A stretch of 15,795 bases of DNA, taken from assembly GCA_943327025.2 (NCBI GenBank), contig CALPVO020000010.1:1-15795 (forward strand), read 5' to 3'. The position numbers and the translations under genes are program-made. Below are positions 1-6,173 of the stretch, piece by piece; position 1 is the first letter of the stretch, and every line of letters starts with the position of its first letter. This DNA comes from Janthinobacterium lividum (GTDB taxonomy: Bacteria > Pseudomonadota > Gammaproteobacteria > Steroidobacterales > Steroidobacteraceae). Below the pieces are notes generated by a model. The model was not told where the DNA came from. It did not search any database and saw only the letters and a program-made list of their open reading frames with translations.

Positions 1-765
1 ATGCGTCTGGCCGGTGAAACCGCTGCCACCGTGCCGCAAGTAGCGCGCGCCTGGGCCATCGCCCACGAAGCCTTGGAACTGGCGCAAGTGTGGCCCGCCG
101 TCGAAGCGCTGGATGGACGGGTTCCCACGGCCGTGCAGACGGACCTATTGCTCGCGGTAACGCGCCAGCTGCGCCATGCCACGCACTGGGTCATCACCCA
201 GCGCCGGCACCACGGCGGCATTGCGGCGGCGGTAGCAGCGCTACAACCGGGCCTGAAGGCGTTCTGGCAGGCGGCACCCGCGGCCCTGCCCCGAGCCATG
301 GCGGAGCGCCAAGCCGCGCGTGTGGCGCGTTATGCGACCGCTGGCGTGCCAACGCCGCTGGCGACCCGCGTCGCGCTGCTGGAATTGACCTTGCCCGCTC
401 TCCAGGTAGCAACATTGGCAGGCGGCACCACTACCGAGGCCACGGCCCTCTACCTCCAACTGGGCAGCAGTATCGGGCTGGGTTGGCTGCAGGACCAAGT
501 AGAAGCCTTGCAGGTGGTCGGGCGCTGGCCCGCACTGGCGCGCAGCAGCTTGCGCGACGAACTACATGCCTTCCAATCGGCCTTCACGGCGGCGGCTCTG
601 GCACTTCCCGGCAAGACGGCCGAGCAACGCCTCAGCGCTTGGCAAGCCCGCCATGCCGCGGGACTGGCCGGGTTGCAACAAACCCTGGCGGAGATGCAAA
701 CGGTCGGCGCCGCGGATTTCGCCACTCTCAGCGTAGCCCTGCAGGCGGTTCGCCGCGTGGTATAA
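1..765 (+). CDS. gdhB: NAD-specific glutamate dehydrogenase (180-kDa type), C-terminal part
   Basis: This is the last 254 codons of a gene that begins before the window; the ATG at base 1 is probably an internal methionine. The family interconverts glutamate and 2-oxoglutarate plus ammonia with NAD, usually in glutamate catabolism, in the cytoplasm. The visible part is all-helical and matches from memory the C-terminal domain of the large bacterial NAD-GDH: a [16 protein letters not shown] segment (about residues 47-67), [13 protein letters not shown] (127-140), an [15 protein letters not shown] segment (147-161), and a [14 protein letters not shown] segment (173-186). The catalytic dehydrogenase domain is not in the window. 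The gene is followed after 34 bp by gpmA on the same strand with no terminator-like hairpin between, so the two may be cotranscribed. Family identity is fairly sure; the symbol is conventional. Confidence 0.8.
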   Translation: MRLAGETAATVPQVARAWAIAHEALELAQVWPAVEALDGRVPTAVQTDLLLAVTRQLRHATHWVITQRRHHGGIAAAVAALQPGLKAFWQAAPAALPRAMAERQAARVARYATAGVPTPLATRVALLELTLPALQVATLAGGTTTEATALYLQLGSSIGLGWLQDQVEALQVVGRWPALARSSLRDELHAFQSAFTAAALALPGKTAEQRLSAWQARHAAGLAGLQQTLAEMQTVGAADFATLSVALQAVRRVV

Positions 766-786
766 AACGCCGTCACGAATTCCGGC

Positions 787-794
787 AGGAGAAG
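787..794 (+). promoter_or_regulatory. Ribosome binding site deciding the TTG start of gpmA
   Basis: AGGAGAAG lies 5 bases before the TTG at 800. No ATG precedes the conserved N-terminal RHG motif, so the TTG is the only start that gives a full-length mutase N-terminus. Confidence 0.7.
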
Positions 795-799
795 CGGCG

Positions 800-1552
800 T
801 TGAGCGGCAAATTGGTTTTAGCCCGACATGGGCAGAGCACCTGGAACCTCGAAAACCTGTTCACGGGTTGGACAGACGTCGACCTGACCGAACAAGGTCG
901 TGCCGAGGCCCGCGAAGCGGGCCGTTTGCTTCAGGCCGCCGGCATCACCTTCGATGTGGCCTACACCTCAGTGCTGAAGCGCGCCATTCGTACCCTTTGG
1001 GGCGTGCTGGACGAGATGGACCTGATGTGGATCCCGGTCATTCGCGCCTGGGAACTTAACGAGCGTCACTACGGCGCACTGCAGGGCCTGAACAAAGCAC
1101 AGACCGTGGAGCAGCATGGCGAGGCGCAAGTGAAGATTTGGCGGCGCAGCTATGACATTCCACCGCCACCGCTGGCCACCAGCGACGAGCGCCACCCGAT
1201 GCACGACCGCCGCTACGCAGGGGTAGCCCCTGCGTTGCTGCCGGCCACCGAATCGCTGAAAGACACGCTTGCGCGCGTGGAGCCGTATTTCGCCGAGCAC
1301 ATCGCGCCGGAATTACGCGCGGGACGCAACGTGCTGGTAGTGGCACACGGCAACAGCCTGCGTGCGCTGGTGAAGATGCTCGATGGCATGAGCGACGAGG
1401 AAATCATCGAGTTCAACATCCCCACGGCTGTGCCGCTGGTATATGACCTTGATGAAAACCTGAAGCCGCGCAGCCGCGCCTTCCTCGGCGACCCGGCGAA
1501 GATTGCCGCTGCTGCGGCCGCCGTAGCGGCACAAGCGAGCGCCAAAAAGTAG
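800..1552 (+). CDS. gpmA: 2,3-bisphosphoglycerate-dependent phosphoglycerate mutase
   Basis: Interconverts 3- and 2-phosphoglycerate in glycolysis and gluconeogenesis through a phosphohistidine intermediate, in the cytoplasm. The 250-residue protein has the phosphohistidine motif RHG at 9-11 (H10), followed by [19 protein letters not shown], the acid-containing [15 protein letters not shown] segment (E88), the substrate-binding [11 protein letters not shown] segment (115-125), and the second catalytic histidine in AHGNSLR (H183). Length fits the family, with an extra Ala-rich, Lys-ended tail of about 15 residues (roughly 236-250). The start is TTG, supported by a strong Shine-Dalgarno. It follows the glutamate dehydrogenase gene by 34 bp and ends at a large palindrome shared with the convergent crotonase gene. 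Identification is secure. Confidence 0.95.
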   Translation: MSGKLVLARHGQSTWNLENLFTGWTDVDLTEQGRAEAREAGRLLQAAGITFDVAYTSVLKRAIRTLWGVLDEMDLMWIPVIRAWELNERHYGALQGLNKAQTVEQHGEAQVKIWRRSYDIPPPPLATSDERHPMHDRRYAGVAPALLPATESLKDTLARVEPYFAEHIAPELRAGRNVLVVAHGNSLRALVKMLDGMSDEEIIEFNIPTAVPLVYDLDENLKPRSRAFLGDPAKIAAAAAAVAAQASAKK

Positions 1553-1620
1553 CGCCAGCAGCAAGCTGCCTCCTGCAAGTTTTTGGTTGCAGGAGCGAGC
1601 TTGCTCGCGACACTTGGCGC
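1553..1620. repeat. Inverted REP-type palindrome pair filling the gpmA/crotonase gap
   Basis: The whole 68-bp gap folds on itself. A 19-nt arm at 1560-1578 pairs with 1587-1605 around the 8-nt loop 1579-1586, broken only by a two-base internal mismatch (GC versus CG). An outer GCGCCA (1552-1557) pairs with TGGCGC (1615-1620). The right arm holds the Pseudomonas-type REP core GCGAGC-TT-GCTCGC (1595-1608). It abuts the stop codons of two convergent genes, so it probably works as a bidirectional transcription terminator or mRNA 3' stabiliser as well as being a REP relic. Confidence 0.75.
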
Positions 1621-2397
1621 TTAACGCGGGTAGGAAGCCTTGCGCTTCTCGAGGAAGGCCGTGATGCCTTCCTTGCCTTCGGCTGAAGCACCACGCGTGG
1701 CGATGGTCTGGCTTTCCAGCGCCAGCTGGGTCTCGAAGCCGCCCGCCGAGGCCAGCATCAGGCGCTTGGTGGCGCCAAAGGCCTGCGTCGGCCCTGCCGC
1801 CAAACGCGCCGCCAGCTTGCCCACTGTTGCCAGCAGTTCTTCATCCGCCACCACTTGGTTCACCAAACCCCACTGCAGGCACTCGTCCGCGCTGAGGGTA
1901 CGGTTGGTCAGCAGCAGTTCCATGGCGCGCTTATGCCCCACCGCCCGTGGCAGCAAGAAAGACGTCGCGCCGTCGGGTGTCAGGCCGACACCCGTGTAGG
2001 CCAGCGACACCTTGGCCGACTGGGCCGCAATGGCGAGGTCTGCGGCGAGCACCAGGCCCACGCCGGCACCGGCGGCCGTACCGTTCACCGCAGCAATAAC
2101 AGGTGCATCCATCCGCGCCAGCGCGCTCAAGCCAGCATGCAGGTTCGAGGTCAGTTCACGCAGGTAGTGCTCTACGTTGTCGCTGCCGGCCATCATGCCG
2201 CGCAGGTCACCGCCGAAGCAGAAAGCCTTGCCCGCGCCGGTCAGAATGACCGCACGAACAGCCGGGTCGGTCGCCACTTGGACGGCGGCGGCGTGAAAAT
2301 CACGGCCGAAAGCCTGGTCCATGGTATTGGCAACATCGGGGCGGTTCAGCGTCAGGGTGGCGACGGAATCCGCCACCGTGAGGGTCACGGTGCTCAT
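1621..2397 (-). CDS. Enoyl-CoA hydratase/isomerase (crotonase) family protein, isomerase-like active site
   Basis: A 258-residue crotonase-fold enzyme acting on acyl-CoA thioesters in the cytoplasm. The oxyanion-hole segments are clear: GKAFCFGGDL (56-65) and GTAAGAGVGLVLAADL (106-121). By motif alignment to classic enoyl-CoA hydratase, both catalytic glutamates are absent: the CEL position is Gly114 and the PE position is Tyr134. An Asp (D142 in GLTPDGATSFLLPR) is kept, as in PaaG-type isomerases. A double-bond isomerase or related reaction is therefore more likely than plain hydration. The ATG at 2397 has a GGAG-type site upstream. It lies 18 bp downstream of the TetR gene on the same strand, so the two probably form an operon. 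Family certain; substrate unknown. Confidence 0.88.
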   Translation of the reverse strand: MSTVTLTVADSVATLTLNRPDVANTMDQAFGRDFHAAAVQVATDPAVRAVILTGAGKAFCFGGDLRGMMAGSDNVEHYLRELTSNLHAGLSALARMDAPVIAAVNGTAAGAGVGLVLAADLAIAAQSAKVSLAYTGVGLTPDGATSFLLPRAVGHKRAMELLLTNRTLSADECLQWGLVNQVVADEELLATVGKLAARLAAGPTQAFGATKRLMLASAGGFETQLALESQTIATRGASAEGKEGITAFLEKRKASYPR

Positions 2398-2415
2398 TGT
2401 GGAAACTCCAAGGGG

Positions 2416-3063
2416 TTACTTGCCAAGCAGTTGGTTGAACTGCTTCTCGAGATAGGCCATCAGGCGATGGTCGCGCTCGCTTTCCTTGTGGGTGAGGTAG
2501 GCGATAGCCATGCCTTCCATGAGGTAACGGCACAAGTCCAGCGCCACATTGAACGCCTCCTCGCGTCCTTCCCACTCAGGGAACAGTTCGCGGGCGGTGT
2601 GGTACCAGGCTTCCTCGAAGGACTGCTGTGCCGGGCGCAGAATTTCAGCGAGATCCGGTTCGGTGCGCGACGCGACACTGAGTTCGAAGAACGCCACGAA
2701 CATCGGGTGCCGCACATGCGCCCACATCGCCTCCACGCCCTGCCGTACATGGTCGCCATGTTCGGGCAAACCACGCGACATGGCTTTGCGGAAGGCGCGC
2801 AACCGCTTGGCGTGGAGGTAGTCCACAGCGGCCCGCACAATATCGAGCTTCGAAGGAAAGTGGTGCAGCATGGCCCCGCGCGACAAGCCCGCTTTGTCCG
2901 CAATGGCCGTGGTGGTGGTCTGGGCGTAGCCCAGTTCCACGAAGCACTTGATGGCCGCCTCGATGATGAGGTTGCGGGTGGCGGCGCTCTTCTGGGCTTG
3001 CCAGCCGACCGTATCGGTCGCGGAAGCGGCGGGCACTGCGGAAAGCTGGGACTTGCTGGCCAT
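2416..3063 (-). CDS. TetR/AcrR-family transcriptional regulator
   Basis: A 215-residue DNA-binding regulator. Residues 29-75 form the usual TetR helix-turn-helix (TRNLIIEAAIKCF, then TTTTAIADKAGLSRGAMLHHF and PSK), preceded by about 25 poorly conserved residues. The C-terminal ligand and dimer domain is helical with little conservation that I can name. It is divergent from an SDR gene and sits upstream of the crotonase gene in a likely two-gene operon. No good Shine-Dalgarno precedes its ATG, and a candidate promoter would leave a very short leader, so it may be translated nearly leaderless. It is the only regulator in the window and the natural candidate to bind the AAACAGTCATGACTGTTT palindromes at 4492 and 14646; that assignment is inference. 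Confidence 0.9.
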   Translation of the reverse strand: MASKSQLSAVPAASATDTVGWQAQKSAATRNLIIEAAIKCFVELGYAQTTTTAIADKAGLSRGAMLHHFPSKLDIVRAAVDYLHAKRLRAFRKAMSRGLPEHGDHVRQGVEAMWAHVRHPMFVAFFELSVASRTEPDLAEILRPAQQSFEEAWYHTARELFPEWEGREEAFNVALDLCRYLMEGMAIAYLTHKESERDHRLMAYLEKQFNQLLGK

Positions 3064-3074
3064 GGTGGGAAAGC

Positions 3075-3103
3075 AGAATGCGGCGGCTGTCGAAAAAAGT
3101 CAA
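3075..3103 (-). promoter_or_regulatory. Candidate promoter of the tetR-crotonase operon
   Basis: On the minus strand a TTGACT -35 (3103-3098) is followed after 17 bp by CATTCT as a weak -10 (3080-3075). Transcription would start only a few bases before the ATG at 3063, which agrees with the missing Shine-Dalgarno. The -10 matches consensus at only three of six positions. Confidence 0.3.
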
Positions 3104-3109
3104 AGGTGA

Positions 3110-3138
3110 TTGAAACAAGCAGCGCTGACTGATAGCGT
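3110..3138 (+). promoter_or_regulatory. Candidate promoter of the first SDR gene
   Basis: TTGAAA (3110-3115) and TAGCGT (3133-3138) are spaced by 17 bp and face the SDR gene at 3207. The -10 is weak. A TGACTG hexamer (3125-3130) lies inside the spacer, and an inverted repeat lies just downstream at 3157-3174. Confidence 0.3.
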
Positions 3139-3156
3139 CCGCGACGGGTGGCCGTT

Positions 3157-3174
3157 TCAGTCACCCCTGACCGA
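3157..3174. promoter_or_regulatory. Inverted repeat between tetR and SDR, possible operator
   Basis: TCAGTCA (3157-3163), a CCCC spacer, then TGACCGA (3168-3174) form a 7-4-7 inverted repeat with one mismatch. It contains CAGTCA, the half-site core of the palindromes at 4492 and 14646. It could be the autoregulatory site of the TetR protein, but it is much weaker than the other two. Confidence 0.35.
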
Positions 3175-3206
3175 CCAATCCAGTACCGTTAAAGCGAGGG
3201 GGCGAC

Positions 3207-3965
3207 ATGGGCCGTTTAACAGGCAAAGTAGCAATCGTGACAGGCGCAGCTTCCGGGCTCGGCAAAGCCGACTGCGAGGCCTTGGTGCGCGAAGGCGCCC
3301 ACGTCATGGTCACGGACATCAATGAGGCGGGTGCCGCAGCCGTGGCTGCCGCCCTGAACGCCACCCGCGAAGGTTCTGCGGCTTCCATGAAGCACGATGT
3401 GCGCGACGAGGCGCAGTGGGCCATCGTCGTGGCGACCACAGTGAAGACGTTCGGCAAGTTGAACGTGCTGGTGAACAACGCCGGCGTCGTGGTGGTGGCC
3501 ACTCCGGAAACCACCACCCTCGAGCAGTTCCGCTTCGCCAACAGCGTGATGAGCGAGGGCGTGTTCCTCGGGTGCAAGACGGCCATTCCGGCCATGCGGG
3601 AATCCGGCGGCGGCTCCATCATCAACATGTCGTCAGTGGCTTCTTACCTCGGCTACCCGGTGTTCTTCGCTTACAGCGCCGCCAAGGGCGCCGTTGCCGG
3701 CATGACGAAGTCCATTGCCATTCACTGCCAGATGAACAAGATGAACATCCGCTGCAACAGCGTGCACCCGGGTGCCATCGACACCGCGATGGTCGCGAGC
3801 GCCAACGAGCAACTCGGGCTGACGAAGGAGGCCTTCACGGAATCGCCGTGGGGCCTTGGCGTGCCGGAGGACGTGGCGAACTTGGTGGTGTTCCTGGCTT
3901 CGGATGAATCGCGGTTCATCAACGGCACGGAACAACTGATCGACAACGCCCTGACCATTCAGTAA
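3207..3965 (+). CDS. Short-chain dehydrogenase/reductase (SDR), NAD-type
   Basis: A 252-residue classical SDR, probably a soluble NAD-dependent alcohol or hydroxyacyl dehydrogenase. It has the nucleotide-binding TGAASGLG motif (12-19), an acidic residue after beta-strand 2 (D37 in VTDIN) that favours NAD over NADP, NNAG (90-93), and the catalytic Ser143, Tyr156 and Lys160 (S-x12-Y-x3-K). PGAIDTAM (188-195) is the usual substrate-loop segment. The ATG at 3207 has GAGGGGG at 3196-3202. It is divergent from the TetR gene and ends at a strong hairpin against the convergent ferredoxin gene, so it seems to be monocistronic. Substrate cannot be deduced. Confidence 0.92.
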   Translation: MGRLTGKVAIVTGAASGLGKADCEALVREGAHVMVTDINEAGAAAVAAALNATREGSAASMKHDVRDEAQWAIVVATTVKTFGKLNVLVNNAGVVVVATPETTTLEQFRFANSVMSEGVFLGCKTAIPAMRESGGGSIINMSSVASYLGYPVFFAYSAAKGAVAGMTKSIAIHCQMNKMNIRCNSVHPGAIDTAMVASANEQLGLTKEAFTESPWGLGVPEDVANLVVFLASDESRFINGTEQLIDNALTIQ

Positions 3966-3977
3966 GCGCTGTCGCGG

Positions 3978-4021
3978 GCCCGCTGGCTCCCACCAGGTTT
4001 TGCTGGTGGGAGGCAGTGGGC
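3978..4021. terminator. Long hairpin between convergent SDR and ferredoxin genes
   Basis: A perfect 10-bp stem (3987-3996 with 4003-4012, CTCCCACCAG/CTGGTGGGAG) closes a GTTTTG loop. It extends outward to 3978/4021 with one mismatch and one G-T pair. It lies 12 bp after the SDR stop and 13 bp before the ferredoxin stop, so it likely terminates both transcripts. There is no U-tract on either strand. Confidence 0.65.
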
Positions 4022-4034
4022 TGCTAGCTCCGGT

Positions 4035-4349
4035 TTACTCGTCCGGGGCGATGGTGACGCGAATGCCAGCCAGGCTGGCATCGAACTGCACTTGGCAAGA
4101 CAGGCGCGAAGTCGGCTTGTAGCCGCTCAGTTCCACCAGCAATTCCTTCTCGTCGCCCTGAATGGGCGCGAGACGCGAAACAGAGGCCTCGTCTACGTAA
4201 ACGTGGCAGGTGGCGCAGGAGCACATGCCGCCGCAGATGGCCGGGCTGCCATAGTCCAAGTCCCGCAGGGTTTCCATCAGCGAAACGCCCTCTTTCGCCT
4301 CGACTTCGTGTTCCACGCCGTCCCGGTCGACCACCACAATCCCAGCCAT
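4035..4349 (-). CDS. [2Fe-2S] ferredoxin, adrenodoxin/putidaredoxin type
   Basis: A 104-residue cytoplasmic electron carrier. The cluster ligands are C39, C45, C48 and C85 (C-x5-C-x2-C-x36-C), the spacing of adrenodoxin-type ferredoxins that serve P450s and some oxygenases; C43 is an extra non-ligand cysteine in CGGMCSCATC. The chosen ATG at 4349 has AGGGGAAG just upstream. The frame stays open upstream to 4478, but that extension does not resemble a ferredoxin. The gene is divergent from the main operon across a 254-bp region carrying the perfect palindrome at 4492-4509. It may feed the Rieske oxygenase encoded at 6174 or an oxygenase outside the window. No ferredoxin reductase gene is present. 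Confidence 0.9.
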   Translation of the reverse strand: MAGIVVVDRDGVEHEVEAKEGVSLMETLRDLDYGSPAICGGMCSCATCHVYVDEASVSRLAPIQGDEKELLVELSGYKPTSRLSCQVQFDASLAGIRVTIAPDE

Positions 4350-4491
4350 CGTCTTCCCCTGTTGCCGGGCCCCCAAGGGCCGCGGAATGTTGCTGAAGGG
4401 CACGCCAGTGGCGCGCCAAAAACCTACTGAAGGCGCGCAGTTTGCGGTGTTGCCGCCCGCCACGCAATCCATGGACACCCTGACAAGAAAA

Positions 4492-4509
4492 AAACAGTCA
4501 TGACTGTTT
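4492..4509. promoter_or_regulatory. Perfect 18-bp palindrome, probable operator
   Basis: AAACAGTCATGACTGTTT is its own reverse complement. It lies midway in the divergent region between the ferredoxin gene (minus) and the main operon (plus), about 22 bp before the TATACT -10, so it covers or touches the -35. The same motif with two changes in one half recurs at 14646-14663 in another divergent region. Size and symmetry suit a TetR-family dimer site; the cognate protein is inferred to be the one encoded at 2416-3063. Confidence 0.65.
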
Positions 4510-4527
4510 CTTCTGCAATCGGCGTAC

Positions 4528-4536
4528 GGCTATACT
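4528..4536 (+). promoter_or_regulatory. Extended -10 of the main operon promoter
   Basis: GGC followed by TATACT (4531-4536) is a good sigma-70 -10. No proper TTGACA lies 16-18 bp upstream; the -35 zone (about 4508-4513) is TTCTTC at the edge of the palindrome. A weak -35 next to an operator suggests a regulated promoter. Confidence 0.5.
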
Positions 4537-4542
4537 CTCAGG

Positions 4543-4555
4543 TCGGTTAAACCGA
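4543..4555. promoter_or_regulatory. Short inverted repeat at the likely transcription start
   Basis: TCGGTT-A-AACCGA is a perfect 6-1-6 inverted repeat beginning 7 bases after the TATACT box, about where transcription should start. It could be a second protein-binding site or a short 5' stem in the mRNA. Confidence 0.35.
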
Positions 4556-4603
4556 ACATTCACCAGTTTTTGCGGGCCCAGCCAGGGCCGCGGGGAGTTC
4601 GCC

Positions 4604-5365
4604 ATGGATCTCGGATTGCGCGGAAAGAAGGCCATCGTTACCGGTGCCACCAAGGGTATTGGTCGAGCCATCGTCGAACTGCTGGCAGCGGAAGGCGCCG
4701 ATATCGGCTTCTGTGCCCGCAACGAGGACGAAGTGGCTGAAGCCACCGTAGCGCTAAAGCAGCGCGATGTGAACGTGGTGGGCGGCAGCGTCAATGTGCG
4801 CGATGCCGACGCCTACAAGGCTTGGCTCGAATCCACTGCCGAGGCCCTTGGCGGCTGCGACATCTTCATCCCGAACGTCTCGGCCGGTGCCGGCATGGAC
4901 TCGGAGAAGAACTGGTGGCGTTCGTTCGAAGTGGACGTGCTCCACACGGTGCGCGGCTGCGAAACCCTCATGGAACGTTTGAAGGCCAGCGGCTCCGGCT
5001 CGGTCGTCATCATCAGCTCCACGAATGCCCTCGAGACCTTCGGCGGCCCCATGGCCTATAACGCGATGAAGGCCGGCCTCATCAACTACGCGAAGAACCT
5101 CTCGCAGTTCGTGGGCCGCCATAACGTGCGCGTCAACACCGTCTGCCCGGGCCCCATCTACTTCGAAGGCGGCGCCTGGGAAATGATCAAGGGCACCAAC
5201 CCGAAGTTCTACGAAGCCACGGAAAAGGCCATGCCCAACCGTCGCTTCGGCAGCCCCGAGGAAGTGGCCCGAACGGTGGCGTTCCTCGCCAGCCCGGCTG
5301 CCAGCATCATCACCGGTGCCAACGTGGTGGCAGATAACGGCTATACCAAGGGCATCCGCTACTAG
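4604..5365 (+). CDS. Short-chain dehydrogenase/reductase (SDR), NADP-type
   Basis: A 253-residue classical SDR, first gene of the main operon. TGATKGIG (13-20) binds the nucleotide. The residue group after beta-strand 2 is CARN with Arg39, typical of NADP preference. The NNAG position reads NVSAG (91-95). Catalytic Ser139, Tyr152 and Lys156 are in place. CPGPIYFEGG (181-190) forms the substrate loop. The ATG at 4604 follows GGGGAG (4592-4596). The next gene starts 12 bp after its stop. It differs from the SDR at 3207 in both cofactor signature and active-site surroundings, so the two probably handle different steps or opposite directions. Substrate unknown. Confidence 0.92.
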   Translation: MDLGLRGKKAIVTGATKGIGRAIVELLAAEGADIGFCARNEDEVAEATVALKQRDVNVVGGSVNVRDADAYKAWLESTAEALGGCDIFIPNVSAGAGMDSEKNWWRSFEVDVLHTVRGCETLMERLKASGSGSVVIISSTNALETFGGPMAYNAMKAGLINYAKNLSQFVGRHNVRVNTVCPGPIYFEGGAWEMIKGTNPKFYEATEKAMPNRRFGSPEEVARTVAFLASPAASIITGANVVADNGYTKGIRY

Positions 5366-5376
5366 GAGCGGCAGCC

Positions 5377-6150
5377 ATGGAAACCTCTGCCCCGCGCACT
5401 GTCGATGCCTGGCTGGTCTGCGGCGGCCGCTACCACGACATCGACCATGCCCGCCTGGAACTGCTGCGCCTGTTCGCGGAGCATCCCCACATCCGCGTGC
5501 GAGTGCGCGAGGACTACCGCGACCTCGAAGGCCTCGAGCAAGCCGACTTCCTTGTCACGTATACCGTCGACATGGCGCCGGATGATGCAGGTGCCGAACG
5601 CCTGCGCAACTTCGTGGCCGGTGGCAAGCGTTGGCTGGCGCTGCACGGCACCAACTCGCTGCTGCAACTGGAAGGCAAGCGCTGGGTAGCGCCGCGGACT
5701 GCGCCGGTGTTCATGGAAACGCTCGGCAGCCAGTTTCTCGCACATCCAGCCATCAAACCGTACCGCGTGGAAGTGACGGACCCCACTCATCCGCTGGTGG
5801 CCGGTATCGAGCCTTTCATGGCTGACGACGAGCTCTACCTCAGCGCGCTGCACGGCCCGCTGCAAGTCTTGCTACACACCGAATGGAGCGGCACCAGCCG
5901 CCTGTTCGCCGATGGGGACTGGACCGACAACGCGCCACGCCCCGTCATGTACTTGAAGCAAGTCGAGGCCGGCGAAGTGCTGTACTTCACGCTGGGCCAT
6001 AGCCGCGGCAAGCACGACATGCGCCCGCTGATGGACAGCTACCCGCAGGAAGAGCGCGGCAGCTGGAAGGTGCCCGCTTTCCACCGTCTGTTGCGTCGCA
6101 GCCTGCGCTGGGCTGCTGGCCTGCCGCTTGAAGCCCCGACCGAGCACTGA
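5377..6150 (+). CDS. ThuA-like domain protein
   Basis: A 257-residue protein of the ThuA-like (class I glutamine amidotransferase-like) fold. Characteristic pieces are CGGRYHDIDHARLELL (15-30), FLVTYTVDM (58-66), a GGKRWLALHGTN segment (82-93), GSQFLAHP (117-124), the acidic DELY (151-154), and FTLGHSRGKHD (204-214). No signal peptide is visible, so it is probably cytoplasmic. ThuA proteins are linked to sugar and other catabolic clusters, but their chemistry is mostly unsettled. A ThuA-like protein inside a Rieske oxygenase operon suggests a role in handling the oxygenated intermediate; this is inference. GGAG at 5366-5369 serves the ATG at 5377, and the Rieske gene follows after 23 bp. Confidence 0.82.
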   Translation: METSAPRTVDAWLVCGGRYHDIDHARLELLRLFAEHPHIRVRVREDYRDLEGLEQADFLVTYTVDMAPDDAGAERLRNFVAGGKRWLALHGTNSLLQLEGKRWVAPRTAPVFMETLGSQFLAHPAIKPYRVEVTDPTHPLVAGIEPFMADDELYLSALHGPLQVLLHTEWSGTSRLFADGDWTDNAPRPVMYLKQVEAGEVLYFTLGHSRGKHDMRPLMDSYPQEERGSWKVPAFHRLLRRSLRWAAGLPLEAPTEH

Positions 6151-6173
6151 CCGGGAACCCAGGACAGAACTGC

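Noticed and set aside
1855..3132. A 425-codon plus-strand frame across the crotonase and TetR genes
   Set aside because: Same reason: it is the mirror of two well-supported minus-strand genes and its translation shows no family motif.
4350..4478. A longer ferredoxin start at 4478
   Set aside because: The extra 43 residues do not resemble a ferredoxin and would place a start near the palindrome. The ATG at 4349 has AGGGGAAG and gives the normal family length.
5377..6150. Trehalose utilisation because of the ThuA-like protein
   Set aside because: No ABC sugar transporter, ThuB or sugar kinase genes are adjacent; the context is an oxygenase operon.
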